This document shows positions 9,686 to 20,279 of a stretch of 64,000 nucleotides of DNA, piece after piece. The notes below the pieces were generated by a model, which was not told the origin of the DNA, made no database searches, and saw nothing but the letters and a program-made list of their open reading frames with translations. The stretch is from Candidatus Micropelagos thuwalensis. Lineage in GTDB: Bacteria; Pseudomonadota; Alphaproteobacteria; RS24. The position numbers and the translations under genes are program-made. The first letter of the stretch is position 1; each line of letters opens with the position of its first letter. The stretch is taken from assembly GCF_000469155.1 (NCBI RefSeq), contig NZ_AWXE01000005.1, forward strand, positions 80,119 to 144,118, read 5' to 3'.

Positions 9686-9793
9686 CTTGTTCTATCCAAC
9701 ATGTACCTAAGAATGGTAGTCATAATAGCGTAAATACTTAAAATCAAAGCATAGATTGACATTTTTAACAGTTCGCGTCATTTACGGGTAATT

Positions 9794-10954
9794 ATGCAGG
9801 AAATACAGTCAGATAAGTCAGATGAAGGGTCTATTACAGGCGAAAGCAAAGTTCATGTTTTCGACTCTGCCCTGCAATTAGTGAGCGGCGAGAGCTTGCA
9901 ACCGTTTTCTGTAGCCTATTGCAGTTGGGGCAAGCTGAATGCGGACAAATCTAATACGATTTTAATTTGCCACGCCCTTACTGGTGATCAATTTGCGGCT
10001 GGTGACAACCCGATGACCCAACGCCCAGGCTGGTGGAACACCATGATTGGACCTGGCAAGCCCTTAGATCCAGAAAAATATTTCATTATTTGCAGTAATG
10101 TAATTGGTGGATGCAGTGGTTCTACCGGTCCTGCGAGTATTAATCCTGAGACAGGCAAACCATACGGACTGGATTTTCCGGTTATCACCATTACAGATAT
10201 GGTGCGCGCACAGGAAAAATTGCTCGAAGCACTAGGCATCGACTCGCTCTTGACGGTCATAGGTGGATCAATGGGCGGGATGCAAGTGCTGGAATGGGCC
10301 AATTCATTCCCTGAAAAAGTATTTAGCGCAATTCCCATTGCTGGTTCTGCACGTCATTCAGCCCAAAATATTGCATTTCACGAGGTTGGGCGGCAGGCCA
10401 TAATGGCGGATATTGATTGGCATGGCGGCGACTATCATGCGGAGAAAACACAACCGCGCAAAGGTCTGGCAGTGGCACGCATGGCGGCACATATCACCTA
10501 TTTGTCAGAAACAGCTTTGACGCGGAAATTTGGACGTAATCTCCAAGACCGTGACGCGCTAAGCTATGGTTTTGAAGCTGATTTCCAAATTGAGAGTTAC
10601 CTGCGCCATCAGGGTTTCACTTTTGTGGAACGCTTTGACGCCAATAGTTATCTCTACATCACCCGCGCCATGGATTATTTTGACATTGCGGCAGAACATA
10701 ACGGAAAGCTTGCCGAGGCATTTACCAATTCCGACACGCGCTTCTGCGTTGTGTCCTTCACCAGTGACTGGCTGTTTCCGACGTCTGAAAGTATTCATGT
10801 TGTACGCGCGTTAAATGCCGCAGGTGCAAATGTCAGTTTTGTCGAAATAGAAAGCGATAAAGGGCATGATGCGTTTCTACTCGATGAGCCAGAAATGTTT
10901 AAAACATTAAATGGTTTTCTCAGTTCTGTTGCCAAAGACCGAGGGCTGTTATGA
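9794..10954 (+). CDS. metX: Homoserine O-acetyltransferase
   Basis: 386 residues, alpha/beta-hydrolase fold. It activates homoserine by acetylation, the first committed step to methionine. The nucleophile is Ser159 in GGSMGGMQ; the catalytic Asp and His are in FTSDWLFP and GHDAFLLD near the C terminus; [11 protein letters not shown] near residue 60 forms the oxyanion site. Some MetX-family proteins use succinyl-CoA, which cannot be decided by eye. ATGA overlap with metW shows coupling. I looked for a SAM-II riboswitch in the 108-base gap upstream and saw none. The product is the likely substrate of metY at 62 kb. Confidence 0.95.
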   Translation: MQEIQSDKSDEGSITGESKVHVFDSALQLVSGESLQPFSVAYCSWGKLNADKSNTILICHALTGDQFAAGDNPMTQRPGWWNTMIGPGKPLDPEKYFIICSNVIGGCSGSTGPASINPETGKPYGLDFPVITITDMVRAQEKLLEALGIDSLLTVIGGSMGGMQVLEWANSFPEKVFSAIPIAGSARHSAQNIAFHEVGRQAIMADIDWHGGDYHAEKTQPRKGLAVARMAAHITYLSETALTRKFGRNLQDRDALSYGFEADFQIESYLRHQGFTFVERFDANSYLYITRAMDYFDIAAEHNGKLAEAFTNSDTRFCVVSFTSDWLFPTSESIHVVRALNAAGANVSFVEIESDKGHDAFLLDEPEMFKTLNGFLSSVAKDRGLL

Positions 10955-11598
10955 GTAAGGGCAAAGCAACTGCATCATCAAGCGTTTCAGACCGTAAGGA
11001 TTTACAACTTATTTGCGATCTCATCCCGCGCGAGTCGCGTGTGCTGGATATTGGCTGCGGGGAAGGCGATTTGCTCGACCTTCTGAAATTAGAAAAAAAT
11101 ATTGACGGTAGAGGTGTTGAAATATCTCAGGCAGGTGTGAATGCTTGCGTGGCACGCGGATTATCGGTCGTTCAGGGCGATGCAGATAGAGATCTTAAGC
11201 ATTTCCCGGATAACGGGTTTGACTATGCCATTTTAAGTCAAACGCTGCAGGCCACGCAGCGTCCTGACTCAGTGCTTAAGGAATTAGCACGAATTGGCAA
11301 AAAGCTCATTGTGTCCTTCCCGAATTTTGCCAATTGGCGCGTGCGATTTTATCTCATGTTTAAAGGCCGGATGCCTGTCACATCCACACTGAATGCTCAA
11401 TGGTATAATACGCCGAACATTCATCTCTGCACGATTGAGGATTTTATTAGCCTTTGCGATGAGCTGGATTTGAAAATCGAAAAAAGCTTCATTCTTTCGA
11501 ATGATAAAGTCAAACATGTAGAAAGTTCTGCTGGCCCCCTAATGAACTTAATCGCTGAACAAGGCTTGTTTATTGTCTCCTCTGATACGCAGACGTGA
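10951..11598 (+). CDS. metW: MetW methyltransferase-like protein
   Basis: 215 residues. SAM-binding motif [12 protein letters not shown] near residue 30 and the family block [21 protein letters not shown] near residue 110 identify MetW. The gene is almost always next to metX in proteobacteria; it is needed for full MetX activity in some species, and its methyltransferase activity is unproven. The start overlaps the metX stop (ATGA). It ends 2 bases before the stop of the convergent methyltransferase gene. Confidence 0.93.
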   Translation: MSKGKATASSSVSDRKDLQLICDLIPRESRVLDIGCGEGDLLDLLKLEKNIDGRGVEISQAGVNACVARGLSVVQGDADRDLKHFPDNGFDYAILSQTLQATQRPDSVLKELARIGKKLIVSFPNFANWRVRFYLMFKGRMPVTSTLNAQWYNTPNIHLCTIEDFISLCDELDLKIEKSFILSNDKVKHVESSAGPLMNLIAEQGLFIVSSDTQT

Positions 11599-11600
11599 CT

Positions 11601-12335
11601 TTAAAACTTGTCCATTCGCGGAATAAGCGCCGGACGTGATACCGGTTTCAACACAAATGAGCGGGTTCTGGCACGATTAACAGGGGCATAGACCAGCTTT
11701 TGGGCTTCAACAATATTCAAACCACATAATTGCGGCAAAACCCGGCGCATTGGACGTTCAATCAGTTTGGCAATACGCGTCATTGGGATCCAGCGGATAG
11801 GCGGTGCCGCTAGACACGCTGACCAAGTCAAGGGAGAGAAACCAGCATCACGCAATAAATGCCTTAACTGACGGCGGCTGAAAGGACGCCCACTGCCCCA
11901 TGGGGTAATATCACGGCGAGCCCAGATACCACTGCGGGACGGCACCACAATAAGCACACGCCCACCAGGCACCAATACGCGCCATAATTCATGCATCATC
12001 GTTTCAGGGTCGTATGTCATTTCCAATGCGTGAATAATCAAAACACAATCAACCGAATTATCGGCCAAGGGTAGATGCACCTCATTAACCAACGCCGTTT
12101 TGTTTTCCCTACCTTCAGGCCAGGGTACAACACCCATAGTGGCTGGCATAAAGGCCGTCGCATTGTCCCCAGGCCAATTACGTTCAATATAGGGCAGGCC
12201 ATAACCTATCGTACAGAGTCGCTGATCTTTCAGCGATGGCCAGCTCTCAACAAGCCGCTCGGATAATAATTCAAGCGCAAGCTGCCCGATTTTCCCCGCG
12301 TAAAATTCTTTTAAATCCAGAATGTCAAAGCGCAT
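11601..12335 (-). CDS. Class I SAM-dependent methyltransferase
   Basis: 244 residues. A type-11-like methyltransferase: LCTIGYGLPY stands at the SAM-binding loop, VDCVLIIHALEMTYDPE is motif II, and RVLVPGGRVLIVVPSR is motif III. The C-terminal half, RRDITPWGSGRPFSRRQL, is typical of the small family found beside gloB in alphaproteobacteria. The substrate is unknown. It is transcribed away from gloB, with 71 bases between the starts. The glycine loop is less canonical (GYGLPY rather than GxGxG), so activity is not certain. Confidence 0.82.
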   Translation of the reverse strand: MRFDILDLKEFYAGKIGQLALELLSERLVESWPSLKDQRLCTIGYGLPYIERNWPGDNATAFMPATMGVVPWPEGRENKTALVNEVHLPLADNSVDCVLIIHALEMTYDPETMMHELWRVLVPGGRVLIVVPSRSGIWARRDITPWGSGRPFSRRQLRHLLRDAGFSPLTWSACLAAPPIRWIPMTRIAKLIERPMRRVLPQLCGLNIVEAQKLVYAPVNRARTRSFVLKPVSRPALIPRMDKF

Positions 12336-12406
12336 GTAAATAACTTAGCAGAACAAATAGCAAATTACTCATAGACAGGCTAAATTAATTCTCAGAAAGT
12401 GAAAAT

Positions 12407-13180
12407 ATGATGCAAGAAATTGAAGTCGTCCAAATCCCCTGTCTGAGTGATAATTATGGATATTTGGTACACCATGTGTCCAGCGGCGAAACCGCCAGTA
12501 TTGATACGCCCGATGCAGCCCCTCTGCTTGCAACATTAGCAGACAGAAGATGGGAGCTTACCGCAATTTTCAACACGCATCATCATTATGACCATGTTGG
12601 CGGTAATTTGGAATTGAAAGAAAAAACCGGATGCAAAATTTTCGGCCCAGCTGGAGAGGCCGATAAAATCCCCGGTTTAGACGAGGCCCTTGACGATGGT
12701 GACATGATTTCTCTGGGCAGTGAGCAGATAAGGATACTTAATGTAGGCGGGCATACCAAAGGTCACATTGCCTATTATTTTTTCGAAAGTAGCTGTGCCT
12801 TTGTCGGAGATACTTTATTCATGCTCGGATGCGGACGTCTGTTTGAAGGCACACCACAACAAATGTGGTCGTCCCTCAAAAAAATCGCCAATCTCCCACC
12901 TGAAACACTGATTTATTGCGCACATGAATATACTGAGGCGAATGCACGTTTTGCCGAGACAATTGATCCTGATAACCAAAATCTGACAGAGCGCATTGCG
13001 GATATAAAGGCTCTTCGTTCTGCAGACAAACCCACTGTACCCGCCAGTATTGCGGTTGAACTCGCCACCAATCCATTTTTGCGTGCAGGGGACCCAGCCA
13101 TTCAAAACCATCTGGGCATGGCCGGTGCAAATATCGTCGATGTCTTTGCCGAGATACGCACCCTTAAAGATAATTATTAG
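12407..13180 (+). CDS. gloB: Hydroxyacylglutathione hydrolase (glyoxalase II)
   Basis: 257 residues, metallo-beta-lactamase fold. Metal ligands are in THHHYDHVGG (residues 57-66), VGGHTKGH near residue 109, and VGDTLFMLGCGRLFEG near residue 133. It hydrolyses S-D-lactoylglutathione to D-lactate and glutathione in methylglyoxal detoxification. Length and all metal motifs are normal. A 10-codon ORF (13193-13225, SD-less, overlapping the next start) lies between it and pabB and is probably without meaning. Confidence 0.94.
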   Translation: MMQEIEVVQIPCLSDNYGYLVHHVSSGETASIDTPDAAPLLATLADRRWELTAIFNTHHHYDHVGGNLELKEKTGCKIFGPAGEADKIPGLDEALDDGDMISLGSEQIRILNVGGHTKGHIAYYFFESSCAFVGDTLFMLGCGRLFEGTPQQMWSSLKKIANLPPETLIYCAHEYTEANARFAETIDPDNQNLTERIADIKALRSADKPTVPASIAVELATNPFLRAGDPAIQNHLGMAGANIVDVFAEIRTLKDNY

Positions 13181-13224
13181 GGGCTCAGTGTCATGTCATT
13201 CGATAACATCACCACCGAGGCATA

Positions 13225-14682
13225 ATGGTTGAGACACATATCATGGTAAGCGGCGCGATTGCCGAGGAACTCCCTTGGGTTGACCCGCTGGCCTATTTCT
13301 CAGTAGTTGCCGAAACACCCTACGCAATCTGGTTAGATTCTGCCGACACATGCCACCCCGCCGGGCGGTATAGTTTTATCATGCACGACCCATTTGAGAC
13401 ACTGACACTCAAAAATCCACATGATAACCCTTTCACTCAACTAAAAACCAAGCTGGCACAATGGCAAGAGGACTGGGCTGGGCTTGAAGCACACTGGCCC
13501 GACTCTCCCCCTTTTAAAGGCGGCGCGGCGGGGCTGTTCGGTTATGATTTGGCGCAAAGTCTTGAAAAACTGCCACCGCATCTCCCACCCTATGCTGTTG
13601 ATGATACTCGGCTTCCTGATATGGCTGTTGGCTATTACGACCTCGTGCTTGGCTTCGACCATCAGAAACATCGTTGTTTTGTTTTCTCTACAGGTTTTCC
13701 GGCCCATGGCGCGGCAGAACGTAGTAATCTCGCCCGCCTCAAAATTGAAAACTTAAAAAAAACCCTGCATGGTCTACCCAAGGTACCTGCTGCACATTTC
13801 CCAGCATCCGGCAAAATGGATGGTTACATAAATGCCGATATAGAGGCCTCTATTTTTAAATCGAGGGTGCAAAAAGTCATTGATTACATTCATGCGGGCG
13901 ATATTTTTCAAGCGAGTTTGTCCCACAGATTTAGCGGGCATATTGCTTCAGATGACACGCCGCTGACCTATTACGCCCGACTCCGGCACATCTCACCAGG
14001 GCCTTTTGCCGGATATGCCAATTTTGGCAACTGGGTGCTGGCGTCAGCCTCACCTGAAAGATTTCTGGAATGCAAACATCAACGCGTGGAAACGCGCCCA
14101 ATTAAAGGTACACGCCCCCGCAGTGGAGATCCGAAAACTGACATGGCATTGCTCGAAGACCTTAAAACCAGTCAGAAGGATAGAGCGGAGAATGTGATGA
14201 TTGTTGACCTTCTCCGCAATGATCTATCGCGAGTATGCGAAGACGGCAGTATGAAGGTCTCAGCCCTATGCGAGCTTGAGACCTTTGAGACAGTCCACCA
14301 TCTGGTATCTATTATTTCAGGCCAGCTTCGTAGTGGTATGTCGCCACCGGATTTACTTGAAGCATGTTTCCCTGGCGGCTCTATATCCGGCGCCCCTAAA
14401 ATCCGTGCTATGGAGATTATCGCTGAACTTGAGAATAACACGCGTGGGCCTTACACAGGCGCGTTAGGGTATATCGGTTTTGATGGTGCTATGGATATGA
14501 ACATTCTCATCAGAACCGCTGTCATACGTGACAAGAAAATAACCTTTCAAGTGGGTGGCGGTATTGTCGCAGATAGTCAACCCGAAGCAGAATATCTTGA
14601 AACACTCGATAAAGCCCGGGGACTTATTACAGCCATCGGTGTTGAAATTAAAACACGAGACGTCGAGAAAATATCATCATGA
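13225..14682 (+). CDS. pabB: Aminodeoxychorismate synthase component I
   Basis: 485 residues, chorismate-binding enzyme family. The motif PIKGTRPRSGDP near residue 293 carries the Lys typical of PabB; anthranilate synthase (TrpE) normally has PIAGT. GDIFQASLSHRFSG, MIVDLLRNDLSRVC, and PGGSISGAPKIRAMEII are the other conserved blocks. It converts chorismate to 4-amino-4-deoxychorismate using ammonia from the glutaminase encoded next. The ATG overlaps the TAA of the tiny upstream ORF; ATG at 13243 is an alternative start. Confidence 0.92.
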   Translation: MVETHIMVSGAIAEELPWVDPLAYFSVVAETPYAIWLDSADTCHPAGRYSFIMHDPFETLTLKNPHDNPFTQLKTKLAQWQEDWAGLEAHWPDSPPFKGGAAGLFGYDLAQSLEKLPPHLPPYAVDDTRLPDMAVGYYDLVLGFDHQKHRCFVFSTGFPAHGAAERSNLARLKIENLKKTLHGLPKVPAAHFPASGKMDGYINADIEASIFKSRVQKVIDYIHAGDIFQASLSHRFSGHIASDDTPLTYYARLRHISPGPFAGYANFGNWVLASASPERFLECKHQRVETRPIKGTRPRSGDPKTDMALLEDLKTSQKDRAENVMIVDLLRNDLSRVCEDGSMKVSALCELETFETVHHLVSIISGQLRSGMSPPDLLEACFPGGSISGAPKIRAMEIIAELENNTRGPYTGALGYIGFDGAMDMNILIRTAVIRDKKITFQVGGGIVADSQPEAEYLETLDKARGLITAIGVEIKTRDVEKISS

Positions 14683-15296
14683 TTTTACTGATTGATAATT
14701 ATGACAGTTTTGTACATACGCTGGCACGCTATATTGGAGAGCTTGGCCTTGACCGTGTGGTTGTGCGTCATGACTCGGTTGACATAGCCGCCATTCAGCA
14801 ACTTAACCCTGAGGCCATTATCATTTCACCCGGCCCTGCCACACCCGAAAAAGCAGGTATTAGCATCGAACTTGTGCGCCATTTTCGTGGCACGATTCCT
14901 ATACTTGGTGTATGTCTGGGACATCAAGCAATTGCGGTAGCTTATGGCGGTACAGTTGACCGCGCCCCACGTCCTCGTCATGGTGTATCTGATTACATTT
15001 ATCACAAGAAACATGCTTTGTTCGACAATCTCCCCATGCCATTCGAAGCGGCACGTTATCATGCGCTTTGCGTCACGCGGACACCTGAAGGGTTGACTGA
15101 AATTGCTCATACACAAGATAAGCTCGTGATGGCGCTGGCAAATGATGACGATAGGGTTTACGGCTATCAATTCCATCCCGAGAGTATTTTAACGCAAAAC
15201 GGACATCAGCTGCTGTCTAATTTTTTCACCTGCGCAGGCATCCTACATAATACTTTTCAATCAGATGAAATGCCGGAAATGATTAAGGCAGGATAG
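14679..15296 (+). CDS. pabA: Aminodeoxychorismate synthase component II (glutamine amidotransferase)
   Basis: 205 residues, class I glutamine amidotransferase. The catalytic Cys is in LGVCLGHQAIA and the His/Glu pair is in YQFHPES; IDNYDSFVHTLARYIGELG is the standard N terminus of PabA/TrpG. It supplies ammonia to PabB. It overlaps pabB by 4 bases (ATGA) and is followed after 2 bases by pabC. TrpG and PabA cannot be separated by motif alone, but the PIKGT partner and pabC favour folate synthesis. Confidence 0.92.
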   Translation: MILLIDNYDSFVHTLARYIGELGLDRVVVRHDSVDIAAIQQLNPEAIIISPGPATPEKAGISIELVRHFRGTIPILGVCLGHQAIAVAYGGTVDRAPRPRHGVSDYIYHKKHALFDNLPMPFEAARYHALCVTRTPEGLTEIAHTQDKLVMALANDDDRVYGYQFHPESILTQNGHQLLSNFFTCAGILHNTFQSDEMPEMIKAG

Positions 15297-15298
15297 AG

Positions 15299-16135
15299 AT
15301 GATATGGCTTAACGGCAGTTTCGAAGATACCAGCAAAATTTCTTCTTCAGATAGAGGGTTTTTGCTCGGAGATGGCGTTTTTGAAACCCTCCATGCAACC
15401 GGCAAAACAGATGTGGCTGTGGTATTTTTTAATCAACACTGGCAACGCTTAACCACGGCGCTTAACCTCGTTGAGATAGACATTCCCTATGCTGCCAATG
15501 ATATTCTTGCCGCCTGCCAGCATCTCATTAAGCACATGCTCTTTGAAAATAATAATGATCAGTCGCAGTCTTTTGTGTTGCGGCTCTCCGTCAGTCGCGG
15601 AAATGGCGGACGCGGTCTTTCCATCAGTCCGGATGAGAAACCAAACTGGTTGTTAACAGCCGCCCCATGCCCGCCACCGCCAAAGTCAGTATCTCTGCAC
15701 GTCAGCACCCTATGCCGCCCTTCAAAAAACCTCACAAGCCGGATTAAATCACTTTCCTATATGGATAATATTCTGGCTCGAAAAGAAGCAGTCCAAGCAG
15801 GTGCGGATGAAGCCTTGTTGCTCAATGAAAAAGGGCATGTGTCTTGTGCAGCCGCAGCAAATATTTTTGTTTTTGAAAACAATAGATGGGTCACACCACT
15901 AATAAGTGACGGGGCTTTGGATGGCATTGTGCGTGGGGAAATATTGAATATGAGCAAACTTGATGGGGTGCCGATAATAGAAGAAAGTCTGACACTGGCG
16001 CAGGTTCATGAGGCAGACCATTTATTTATCTGTAATAGCCTAACCGGTGCAGTGCCGGTGATAGAAATTAATGGCGTGCCAAAAGAAAAATCGCCCGCAA
16101 TGCAGGCGATTTCTGAAATTCATAAGTCGGGGTGA
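15299..16135 (+). CDS. pabC: Aminodeoxychorismate lyase (class IV PLP aminotransferase fold)
   Basis: 278 residues. Fold-IV PLP protein: DRGFLLGDGVFETLHA near the N terminus, the PLP lysine in SRIKSLSYMDNILARKEA near residue 150, and EADHLFICNSLTGAVPV near the C terminus. It releases pyruvate from aminodeoxychorismate to give p-aminobenzoate. The position directly after pabB-pabA supports PabC over branched-chain or D-amino-acid aminotransferase. It ends 11 bases before the convergent rpmF stop. Confidence 0.9.
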   Translation: MIWLNGSFEDTSKISSSDRGFLLGDGVFETLHATGKTDVAVVFFNQHWQRLTTALNLVEIDIPYAANDILAACQHLIKHMLFENNNDQSQSFVLRLSVSRGNGGRGLSISPDEKPNWLLTAAPCPPPPKSVSLHVSTLCRPSKNLTSRIKSLSYMDNILARKEAVQAGADEALLLNEKGHVSCAAAANIFVFENNRWVTPLISDGALDGIVRGEILNMSKLDGVPIIEESLTLAQVHEADHLFICNSLTGAVPVIEINGVPKEKSPAMQAISEIHKSG

Positions 16136-16146
16136 GTCCCAGACAC

Positions 16147-16326
16147 TTAGTCCTTTGGCTCAATAACCTGACGACCACGATACATGCCGCTTTTCAAATC
16201 AATATGATGGGGGCGATGCAATTCGCCACTATCTGGATTTTCGACATAGGTAGTGCTTTTCAGCGCATCAGAAGCACGTCGCATACCGCGTCTGGACGGT
16301 GTCGTTTTTCGCTTTGGTACAGCCAT
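16147..16326 (-). CDS. rpmF: 50S ribosomal protein L32
   Basis: 59 residues beginning [18 protein letters not shown], the canonical L32 N terminus, then [19 protein letters not shown]. The longer in-frame ORF to 16383 has no support; ATG 16326 is preceded by GGAG 7 bases upstream. The zinc-binding cysteines of some L32 proteins are absent, as in other alphaproteobacteria. Confidence 0.96.
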   Translation of the reverse strand: MAVPKRKTTPSRRGMRRASDALKSTTYVENPDSGELHRPHHIDLKSGMYRGRQVIEPKD

Positions 16327-16395
16327 TTTGAAACTCCATAAAATATTTGAGATTTTATAGGGCAGAAGCGGTGAAACGTCCACCCCTATTGCCCG

Positions 16396-17505
16396 CTATT
16401 TACGCAAAACCTGCCAGATAGTGCCATTCTCTCCCTCAGCCAAGATATAAAGGCTCCCGTCAGGAGCTGTACGAATATCTCTTAGGCGTTCCTTAATATC
16501 CGAAAACAGCGTTTGTTGGTCACCGGGAGTCCTATCCTGCATATCAATGCGATAAACATTTTTGAACCTCAGGCTTGTTAAAAATAAATCGCCTTGCCAT
16601 TTTGGAAACAATTCGCCCTGATAAAGGGTCATGCCCGATGGCGCGATTGAAGGATCCCAATAGGTCAAGGGCTGCTCCATGCCGGGCAAGGACGTGTAGG
16701 GCGAGATTGTTGCACCGCTATAATCAATGCCATAGGTAATTGCAGGCCAGCCATAATTCACCCCTGGGCGCATGAGATTAAGTTCATCGCCGCCGCGTGG
16801 GCCGTGCTCATGCGTATAAATCAGATTTGATTGCGGGTCATAAACGACTGCCTGCGGATTCCTATGCCCGTAGCTGAAAATTTCCGGTAGCACACCAGAT
16901 TGGTTAATAAATGGATTATCGGGCGGCACATCGCCGGTTTCTGTTAGACGGAGAATTTTTCCGGAGCTAGAGCTTAAATCTTGCGCTTTTTCACGCTCAT
17001 CAAAAGCATCGCCATGCGTCAGGATAAGTGAACCATCGTTCAAAAACACAAGCCTGCCACCATAATGCACAGGGCGATTACGATTTTGAGTTTTATAGAG
17101 TATTTCTGGATTCATGAGCGTATCACCCTCCAGACGGGCACGCATCAGCACCAGATGGTTGGCTTCAGATGTCCCGGCGGCATAAGTCAGATAGACGAGA
17201 TTATTCGTCGTGAAATTAGGATGGAGAACAACATCCATCAAACCGCCTTGCCCCTCATAAAGGACTTCTGGGACATTATGTATAGGATCCGATACCTTGC
17301 CATTACTCACGCGTTTTAGAGAGCCAGAAAGTTCTGTCACCAGCAAATCACCATTTGGCAGGAAAGCCAGCCCCCATGGCTCATTTAGTTCATCGGTGAT
17401 TTTTACCAGACGGTAATCCACCGCAATTGCAGGCTGTGTAAAAACCACAAAGCTAAATAAGAAAAAAGCTATAAATAAACTTGCAAGATATTTCATATTA
17501 TTCAT
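16396..17505 (-). CDS. PQQ-dependent soluble aldose sugar dehydrogenase (YliI-like)
   Basis: 369 residues with a Sec signal peptide (hydrophobic core about 7-22, likely cut after AIA near residue 29). NEPWGLAFLPNGDLLVTE, GGLMDVVLHPNF, SYGHRNPQAV and YTHEHGPRGGDELN are hallmark blocks of the six-bladed PQQ glucose/sorbosone dehydrogenase family, giving a periplasmic oxidoreductase that oxidises sugars using PQQ. Substrate and electron acceptor are not shown by the sequence. No PQQ synthesis genes are in the window. Confidence 0.88.
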   Translation of the reverse strand: MNNMKYLASLFIAFFLFSFVVFTQPAIAVDYRLVKITDELNEPWGLAFLPNGDLLVTELSGSLKRVSNGKVSDPIHNVPEVLYEGQGGLMDVVLHPNFTTNNLVYLTYAAGTSEANHLVLMRARLEGDTLMNPEILYKTQNRNRPVHYGGRLVFLNDGSLILTHGDAFDEREKAQDLSSSSGKILRLTETGDVPPDNPFINQSGVLPEIFSYGHRNPQAVVYDPQSNLIYTHEHGPRGGDELNLMRPGVNYGWPAITYGIDYSGATISPYTSLPGMEQPLTYWDPSIAPSGMTLYQGELFPKWQGDLFLTSLRFKNVYRIDMQDRTPGDQQTLFSDIKERLRDIRTAPDGSLYILAEGENGTIWQVLRK

Positions 17506-17548
17506 ATTTCTGGGTATAGATTAAAACTGTTCATTTAAAAAGATAGTC

Positions 17549-18004
17549 ATGCCAAAAATTATAAAATCAATTTTGACACTCATCTGTGCCTTTGTTCCTG
17601 CCATGGTGATATTAAACCTTCTTGGCATTACTTTGGTAACAAGTTTTGCCATGATGGAAATCATTGCCATGGGTATTGATGTACCGAATAATGTCTGGCT
17701 GGCAACGATAAGTCACGATCTGATTTATCTTGCTCCACTATATTCAATTATTTTTGGGGTTGGGCTGGTGATTTCCCTAATAGCAGCTGACTTCGCATCA
17801 AGGTTTTTACCTTTCAACCGGTATTTAATTGACGTGACGGCAGGCATTGTCTCAGCCTTGACTGCACTGACATTGATGAACAACTTACTCGGTGTCACAC
17901 CTATAGGTGCATCCAGAACCATTGCAGGATTACTAGCCTTATCTGCATGTAGCGGGTTAGCTGCTCTTACCTTCAGCTTCATAAGACGTAAAATAACTTC
18001 TTAG
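17549..18004 (+). CDS. Four-helix membrane protein of unknown function
   Basis: 151 residues with four predicted membrane helices (about 8-32, 58-82, 92-114 and 124-146) and a short cytoplasmic tail ending in RRKITS. I recognise no motif. It is transcribed divergently from the sugar dehydrogenase (43 bases between starts) and convergently to glcB. The clear hydrophobic pattern and lack of any competing ORF support it being real. Confidence 0.7.
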   Translation: MPKIIKSILTLICAFVPAMVILNLLGITLVTSFAMMEIIAMGIDVPNNVWLATISHDLIYLAPLYSIIFGVGLVISLIAADFASRFLPFNRYLIDVTAGIVSALTALTLMNNLLGVTPIGASRTIAGLLALSACSGLAALTFSFIRRKITS

Positions 18005-18015
18005 GGCCATACCCA

Positions 18016-20187
18016 CTAAGTCGCCTTAAATTCTAGCCTTCTTTGATGAAGGAGAGGCTCGGTATAACCGCTAGGCTGTTCTTTACCTTTGAAAACCAAA
18101 TCACACGCCGCTTGAAACGCAATACTACCCTCAAAATCATCCGCCATTGGCTTATATTCTGGATCGCCCGCATTTTGACCGTCCACAACCGTCGCCATGC
18201 GCTTCATCGTTTCCATAACCTGTGCCTCATCAACAATGCCGTGAAGCAACCAATTCGCCATATGCTGGCTGGAAATCCTCAATGTCGCGCGGTCTTCCAT
18301 TAAACCAACATTATGAATATCCGGTACTTTTGAACAGCCAACACCCTGTTCAACCCAGCGCACAACATAACCGAGAATACCCTGTGCGTTGTTATCCAAC
18401 TCCTGCTGAATATCCGACTCACCCCAATTTGGGCGCTCGGCTACAGGAATAGATAAAATATCTTCAATCGCCGCACGTGGGCGCGACGCTAACGTGTCTT
18501 GAATCGCATCCACATCTACCATGTGATAATGAAGCGCATGAAGAGTTGCCGCAGTTGGCGACGGTGCCCAAGCACAATCCGCACCAGCTTTTGGGTGGCC
18601 GATTTTGGTATTCAGCATATCCGCCATCAAATCTGGCATTGCCCACATACCTTTGCCAATTTGGGCTTTGCCTTTAAGACCGCATTCAAGTCCGACATCC
18701 ACATTCCAATCTTCATAAGCAGTCAGCCAAGACGCCGCTTTCATATCCGCCTTACGGATCATTGGCCCGGCCATCATGGATGTATGAATCTCATCGCCTG
18801 TGCGGTCTAGAAAGCCTGTATTAATGAAAATCACACGCTGTTTGGCCGCACGGATACATTCTTTTAAATTAAGCGTCGTGCGGCGTTCCTCATCCATAAT
18901 CCCTATTTTAAGGGTCAATGGCGCAAGACCAAGTTCAGTTTCCACATCGGCAAAAAGCTGATTACAAAAAGCAACTTCTTCAGGCCCATGCATTTTCGGC
19001 TTCACAATATAGACCGAACCCGCGGGACTATTTTTTGCCGCTACATCAGTTTTGTTCAAATCATGCCAGGCCAATAAACCCGTCATCAGCGCATCCATGA
19101 TACCTTCTGGAATTTCATTACCATCTGAATCGAGAATGGCGGGGTTGGTCATGAGGTGCCCGACATTGCGAATGAGCATGAGGCTCAGTCCTTTCAACGT
19201 CACCGGCGCGCCAATTGCGCTTATGTAATCGCGGTTTTTGTTCAAGGATCGGGTGATTGTTTTACCCCCTTTAACCATATCGCAAGCGAGATCCCCGCGT
19301 AACAAACCAAGCAGATTACGATAGGTCTCAACCTTATCCTCGGCATCTACAGCCGCGACAGAGTCTTCACAATCCATAATCGTAGTTACCGCTGACTCAA
19401 GCTCGACATCTGCAATGCCCGCCGGGTCATCGCGCCCAATGGGATGGTCACGGTTAATGATTATGTCGATATGCAAATCATGATTGCACAACAAAATAGA
19501 ACTCGGTGCAACTGCAGAGCCTTGATAACCGATAAATTTTTCAGGTGAGGCAAGAGCTGTTATATCACCAGAGGCGAGCGTTGCCTGCAATGCCCCATCC
19601 GAAATCTCATAAGCAGTAACATCCGCATGGCTGGCATTTTCAAGTCCGACGAAATCATCAAGAAACGCTTTGGCGCGCTTAATAACTTCTGCACCGCGAA
19701 GCGGATTATAACTGCCCTCAGGTGCCAAATCGCCTTCTCTGGAGATGACATCCGTACCGTAAAAAGCATCATACAAACTGCCCCAGCGTGCATTGGCAGC
19801 GTTTAATGCATATCTGGCATTTTTAACCGGAACAACGAGTTGGGGTCCGGCAATATCAGCAATCTCAGGATCCACATTATCGGTCTCAATCGAGAAAGCA
19901 TCTCCTTCCGGCAGAAGATATCCAATATCTTCAAGAAACTGACGATATGCCGCCGCATCAAATGCTTGTCCGGCACTATTGGCAAGCCAATCATCAATTT
20001 GTTTTTGCAACTCGTCGCGCTTTGCTAACAAATCCTTATTGGTTTGTGCATGTTTCAGTAAAATATTAGAACAGGCCTGCCAGAACTGTTCCGCAGTTAT
20101 GTCCAGATCGGCAGTGGCTTCATTGGCGACGAAATCAACTAAGAGTTCATCAATGTGTAAATCATTAATAACTTTACGACTTTGCAT
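18016..20187 (-). CDS. glcB: Malate synthase G
   Basis: 723 residues, the size of isoform G rather than A (about 530). It condenses glyoxylate and acetyl-CoA to malate. Conserved blocks include [19 protein letters not shown] near residue 270, [25 protein letters not shown] and [17 protein letters not shown]. It allows growth on two-carbon compounds or glycolate. No isocitrate lyase gene is nearby. MFS gene 20280-21605 is upstream on the same strand with a 92-base gap. Confidence 0.96.
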   Translation of the reverse strand: MQSRKVINDLHIDELLVDFVANEATADLDITAEQFWQACSNILLKHAQTNKDLLAKRDELQKQIDDWLANSAGQAFDAAAYRQFLEDIGYLLPEGDAFSIETDNVDPEIADIAGPQLVVPVKNARYALNAANARWGSLYDAFYGTDVISREGDLAPEGSYNPLRGAEVIKRAKAFLDDFVGLENASHADVTAYEISDGALQATLASGDITALASPEKFIGYQGSAVAPSSILLCNHDLHIDIIINRDHPIGRDDPAGIADVELESAVTTIMDCEDSVAAVDAEDKVETYRNLLGLLRGDLACDMVKGGKTITRSLNKNRDYISAIGAPVTLKGLSLMLIRNVGHLMTNPAILDSDGNEIPEGIMDALMTGLLAWHDLNKTDVAAKNSPAGSVYIVKPKMHGPEEVAFCNQLFADVETELGLAPLTLKIGIMDEERRTTLNLKECIRAAKQRVIFINTGFLDRTGDEIHTSMMAGPMIRKADMKAASWLTAYEDWNVDVGLECGLKGKAQIGKGMWAMPDLMADMLNTKIGHPKAGADCAWAPSPTAATLHALHYHMVDVDAIQDTLASRPRAAIEDILSIPVAERPNWGESDIQQELDNNAQGILGYVVRWVEQGVGCSKVPDIHNVGLMEDRATLRISSQHMANWLLHGIVDEAQVMETMKRMATVVDGQNAGDPEYKPMADDFEGSIAFQAACDLVFKGKEQPSGYTEPLLHQRRLEFKAT

Positions 20188-20279
20188 CAGGATTACTCAG
20201 ATTATTTATAAATAAAGGAACCATACGATATACTTTTTTTAATATGTGAAGTAAATTTAAATGGTGTTGATAAATTGTC

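Noticed and set aside
9686..9793. SAM-II riboswitch before metX
   Set aside because: Common in alphaproteobacteria, so I looked for its conserved pseudoknot pattern; nothing convincing was found. The same is true for the region before metY.
13193..13225. 10-codon leader peptide before pabB
   Set aside because: No Trp/Phe/Tyr codon run or attenuator hairpins; too short to support.
13225..14682. Anthranilate synthase component I (trpE)
   Set aside because: The PIKGT motif and adjacent pabC favour aminodeoxychorismate synthase.
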